Assembly (NCBI GenBank): GCA_964343975.1
Contig: CAYFLU010000078.1
Coordinates: forward strand, 1-15,642
Length of the DNA: 15,642 nucleotides
Direction of reading: 5' to 3'
Source: SCUN01 sp964343975
Lineage (GTDB): Bacteria; Acidobacteriota; Vicinamibacteria; Vicinamibacterales; SCN-69-37
Shown here: one piece after another, positions 12,775-15,642 of the stretch
How positions within the stretch are numbered: the stretch's first letter is position 1
How the letters are laid out: each line of letters starts with the position of its first letter
Notes under the pieces: generated by a model
Database searches by the model: none
Told to the model about the DNA's origin: nothing
The model's input: the letters and a program-made list of their open reading frames with translations, nothing else
Position numbers and translations under genes: made by a program

Positions 12775-15642
12775 TTAGCGGAACGAGTACCGGAAGCTCA
12801 GCATCAGCGTGTAGACGTCCGAGGAGGACGCCGTCTGCTGCAGCGAGGTGGTCGGGAACTCGCCGTTCACGAGCGCCATGCGGTACGACACCTTGCCGGT
12901 CGCATCCGCCGCCGCGTTCGTCAGGATCTGGTTCTGGATGATGCGCTGAGCGACGCCCCAGTTCTTGTTGAGCAGGTTGCCGAAGTTCTGCACGTCCAGA
13001 CGGATCTGGGCCGAGTGGCGCTTGCCACCGAGGTCCTTGAACAGATCCTGCGAGACGCTCAGGTCCATGCGGCGGACCATCGGGAGGAACACCGCGCCGC
13101 GCTCCGCGTACTGGCCGCGGCGCGTGGAGAGGTAGCTGTCCTGCTTGATGTAGTTGTCGAACGCCGTCGCCTGCTCCGCAGCGGTGTAGGTGCGGCCGTT
13201 CGAGGTGAACTGGACGAAGTTCATTTCCGACGTGTCCTTCGGGACGTAGATCAGGTCGTTGCCCGAGGCCGTGTCGCCGTTCATGTCGCCCGAGAACACG
13301 TAGGACGTGTTGCCGATCGTGCGCGCTTCCCAGTAGACGCCGATGTTGGTCGACGCCGCCCCGAAGAGCTCGAGCGAGTAGGTCGCGTTCACGAAGAGGC
13401 GGTGACCCGGCGACGTGCCCGAGAAGCCGAGGGTCGGGTTGTTCGGATCGTTGAAGATCTGGTTACCCGTCCACGAACCCGACGCGATCGAACCCGCGTC
13501 GACCGTGTTCTTCGCTTCGCCGTAGCTGTAGGCCGCCTTGATCGAGTAGTTGGCCGCCGACTTCGCGAGCGAGAACGCCGCGTTCCACGACTTGCCGATG
13601 CCCTGGTTGGTCAGGACGATCGCGTTGGTCACCTGATTGCCCGTGACGTTGTTCAGACGGGTCACGCAGGGCGAGATGAACGGGGTCGACGTGCACGACG
13701 AACCCGACCAGCGGGGACGGTTGTCGGCCCCCACGAAGGTCGTCTGGTTGGCCGGCAGGTTGGCGTTGTAGTACGCCACGCCGTTCACGTCCTTGTTGTA
13801 GATGTACTCGGCCGTCGCCACGATGTTGCCCGGGAGGCGGTAGTCGGCCGCGAGGTTCGTGCGCCACACCTGCGGGAACTTGAAGTTCGGGTCGGTCACC
13901 GCGAGGTCCACGCTCGCCGCCGGCGCGCCCGTCACCGTCGTCGGCTTGTAGGCGTCGACGTTCGGCTTGAACGGGTTGGCGGTCGTGTTGTCGTTCTGGA
14001 TGAAGCCGGTCAGCACGCCCGTGTTGCCGATCTGGTTCGAAATCCAGACGTAGGCCGGCTTGCCCGTGAACACGCCCGTGCCGCCGCGCAGCTGCAGGCG
14101 GCGGTCACCGTAGACGTCCCAGTTGAAGCCCACGCGCGGCGACCAGAGCGGCGTCGCGTCCGGGAGCTTGCCCGTCTGGAACTTCACCGCCGAGCCATCC
14201 TGCGCGCGGAAGGTGAGCGCGTCGATGTTGGCGTTGGCGTAGGCCGTGTTGCTGAACTTCGCCACGTCCACGCGGAGGCCGGCCGTGATCGTCAGGTTCG
14301 ACATCGGCTTCCACTCGTCCTGGCCATACACGCTCGAGTAGTAGACCTCGAGCGGCTGCACCGGCTTTTCCTGGCCCGGGATGTTGTTGTAGCGGACCTG
14401 GAAGCGGCGGAGCGTGATCGGCGACGTCGTGCGGTTCGGGTTCGCGAGGTAGCCGTTCGCGTCCGCGTAGAAGTCCGACAGCGAGTTGTAGACGTACGCG
14501 CTCTGCTTGCCCGGGAAGAAGACGTTGGTCGAGTTGTACTTCTCGAGGCTGGCGCCGAAGGTCAGCGTGTGGTGCGCGCCGTACTTCGTGAAGTTGTCCT
14601 GCGCCTGGAACGTCTTGTAGTACAGCTCGTTGTTCGGGGTGAACGGCTCCGAGCCGAACGACGTGTAGGCCACGCCCGCGCCGTCGAGGATGTCGACGAA
14701 CGGGAAGAGCGTGCCGATGTCACCGCGGCTTTCGTTGTTCGTCGTGTAGCCCACGATCAGGGCGTTCGACATCGTGTTGTTGATGATCGAGTCCCATTCG
14801 CCGATCGTCGACTTGTAGTTCTCGAGGATCGAGTAGTTCGAGCCCGCGAAGCTCAGGAAGTTCGTCGAGTTCGAGCCACGGCCGAAGCCGAGCGACGACG
14901 AGCCGCTGAGGATCTGGTCCGAGCTCGAGTCGAGCTGCGAGTAGCGCACCGTCAGCTTGTTCGACGGGCTCAGGTTGAAGTCGGTCTTCGCGAGGAACGG
15001 CTTGGCGGGCGTGTTCTTGTTGATGCCGCTGTAGGCGCCCGTGTTGTAGTTGAACTTCGACGACAGGAACGACGACAGCGCATCGAGGTCCGATGCGAGC
15101 ACGCGCGTCATGTTGCCCGTGACCGTCGCGCCGCCCGGGTTCGCCGTGAACGTCGTCAGCGGACGCACGTCCGACTGCTTCTCGAAGCTGCCGAAGATGA
15201 ACCACTTGTTGCGCACGATCGGACCGCCGGCCCAGATGCCGTTGTTCTTCGTCGTGAACGTGCCCGGGTTGAACGCGTTCGGGCCGGCATTCTTGCCGAC
15301 GAACGACTCGTTGCGGTAGCGCGAGTAGGCCGCCGCCGTGTAGCTGTTCGTGCCCGAGCGGGTGACCGTGTTGATGCCCGCGCCGACGAAGTTGCCCTGG
15401 CGCACGTCATACGGCGCCACGCTCACCTGCACCTGCTCGATCGCTTCGAGCGAGATCGGCGCCACGCCCGTGCGGTCGCCCGGCTGACCGCCGAGACCGA
15501 ACGAGTTGTTGAAGTAGGACCCGTCGACCGTGATGTTGTTCAGGCGGTTGTCCTGACCGGCGAACGAGCCGCCGCCGCCGAACTGCGGCGTCGTGCGCGT
15601 GATGTCGTTCATACGGCCGCTGACCGTCGGGAGCACCGCGAG
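12775..15642 (-). CDS. Oar-like TonB-dependent outer-membrane receptor, C-terminal part
   Basis: This is a large outer-membrane beta-barrel of the Oar/TonB-dependent type. The frame is open through the window edge; 955 residues are visible. Oar-family proteins are usually somewhat longer, so the signal peptide, carboxypeptidase-regulatory-like domain and early plug are probably outside. The visible N-terminal part has the plug/first-strand motifs LNNITVDGSYFNNSFG, EAIEQVQVSVAPYDVRQGNF and GAGINTVTRSGTN. The rest alternates short beta strands with Asn/Gly/Thr-rich loops, ending LMLSFRYSFR. Only two cysteines are visible, CTSTPFISPC, probably in one extracellular loop. Codon use is strongly biased to C- or G-ending preferred codons, suggesting high expression. 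In Myxococcus, Oar is required for protease export; the substrate here is unknown. A strong terminator follows the gene. Confidence 0.9.
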   Translation of the reverse strand, partial: LAVLPTVSGRMNDITRTTPQFGGGGSFAGQDNRLNNITVDGSYFNNSFGLGGQPGDRTGVAPISLEAIEQVQVSVAPYDVRQGNFVGAGINTVTRSGTNSYTAAAYSRYRNESFVGKNAGPNAFNPGTFTTKNNGIWAGGPIVRNKWFIFGSFEKQSDVRPLTTFTANPGGATVTGNMTRVLASDLDALSSFLSSKFNYNTGAYSGINKNTPAKPFLAKTDFNLSPSNKLTVRYSQLDSSSDQILSGSSSLGFGRGSNSTNFLSFAGSNYSILENYKSTIGEWDSIINNTMSNALIVGYTTNNESRGDIGTLFPFVDILDGAGVAYTSFGSEPFTPNNELYYKTFQAQDNFTKYGAHHTLTFGASLEKYNSTNVFFPGKQSAYVYNSLSDFYADANGYLANPNRTTSPITLRRFQVRYNNIPGQEKPVQPLEVYYSSVYGQDEWKPMSNLTITAGLRVDVAKFSNTAYANANIDALTFRAQDGSAVKFQTGKLPDATPLWSPRVGFNWDVYGDRRLQLRGGTGVFTGKPAYVWISNQIGNTGVLTGFIQNDNTTANPFKPNVDAYKPTTVTGAPAASVDLAVTDPNFKFPQVWRTNLAADYRLPGNIVATAEYIYNKDVNGVAYYNANLPANQTTFVGADNRPRWSGSSCTSTPFISPCVTRLNNVTGNQVTNAIVLTNQGIGKSWNAAFSLAKSAANYSIKAAYSYGEAKNTVDAGSIASGSWTGNQIFNDPNNPTLGFSGTSPGHRLFVNATYSLELFGAASTNIGVYWEARTIGNTSYVFSGDMNGDTASGNDLIYVPKDTSEMNFVQFTSNGRTYTAAEQATAFDNYIKQDSYLSTRRGQYAERGAVFLPMVRRMDLSVSQDLFKDLGGKRHSAQIRLDVQNFGNLLNKNWGVAQRIIQNQILTNAAADATGKVSYRMALVNGEFPTTSLQQTASSSDVYTLMLSFRYSFR

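Overview
The window comes from a high-GC Gram-negative-type bacterium. Its content is the 3' half of a division and cell wall (dcw) cluster, followed by accessory housekeeping genes and a large Oar-like TonB-dependent outer-membrane receptor. Gemmatimonadota is my best guess at phylum, with Acidobacteriota second. The reasons are the high GC, the Oar-type receptor and the style of the FtsZ and FtsW proteins. This is inference, not proof.

Layout. Positions 1-9346 (+ strand) hold a tight run of genes: mraY (3' part only), murD, ftsW, murG, murC, ftsQ, ftsA and ftsZ. Most junctions overlap by 1 or 4 nt (mraY/murD, ftsW/murG, murG/murC, murC/ftsQ, ftsQ/ftsA), which suggests one operon with translational coupling. 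The two breaks are a 193-nt leader before ftsW with several hairpins, and a 35-nt gap with a strong Shine-Dalgarno before ftsZ. No murB or ddl lies between murC and ftsQ, where many clusters carry one or both.

Positions 9347-9679 are non-coding and unusual. A 15-bp hairpin sits 25 nt after ftsZ. It is embedded in a roughly 245-bp tract with twelve GGWCC pentamers, a 6-bp periodicity and six C-runs. A possible -10 box follows, then a B12-binding-type radical SAM protein (9680-11455). That gene overlaps tail to tail by 40 nt with a 99-residue minus-strand gene that looks SpoVG-like (11416-11715). Divergent from the small gene is a pgeF/yfiH-family multicopper-oxidase-fold enzyme (11863-12687). 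It is interrupted by a 100-N gap whose two edges carry the same 23 bases, so the gap is probably an assembly artefact.

Positions 12717-12754 form a 17-bp perfect hairpin shared by the convergent pgeF and receptor genes. Positions 12775-15642 (- strand) carry the Oar-like receptor, whose N-terminus lies beyond the window.

How it works together. MraY makes lipid I, MurG makes lipid II, and MurD and MurC act in the cytoplasmic peptide-stem steps. FtsW polymerises septal glycan, FtsQ scaffolds the divisome, FtsA tethers FtsZ to the membrane, and FtsZ builds the ring. PgeF homologues have been linked to peptidoglycan fidelity, so this gene fits beside the cluster. The SpoVG-like gene may be a nucleic-acid-binding regulator, which is a hypothesis. 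No tRNA, rRNA, CRISPR array, transposase or phage gene was seen.
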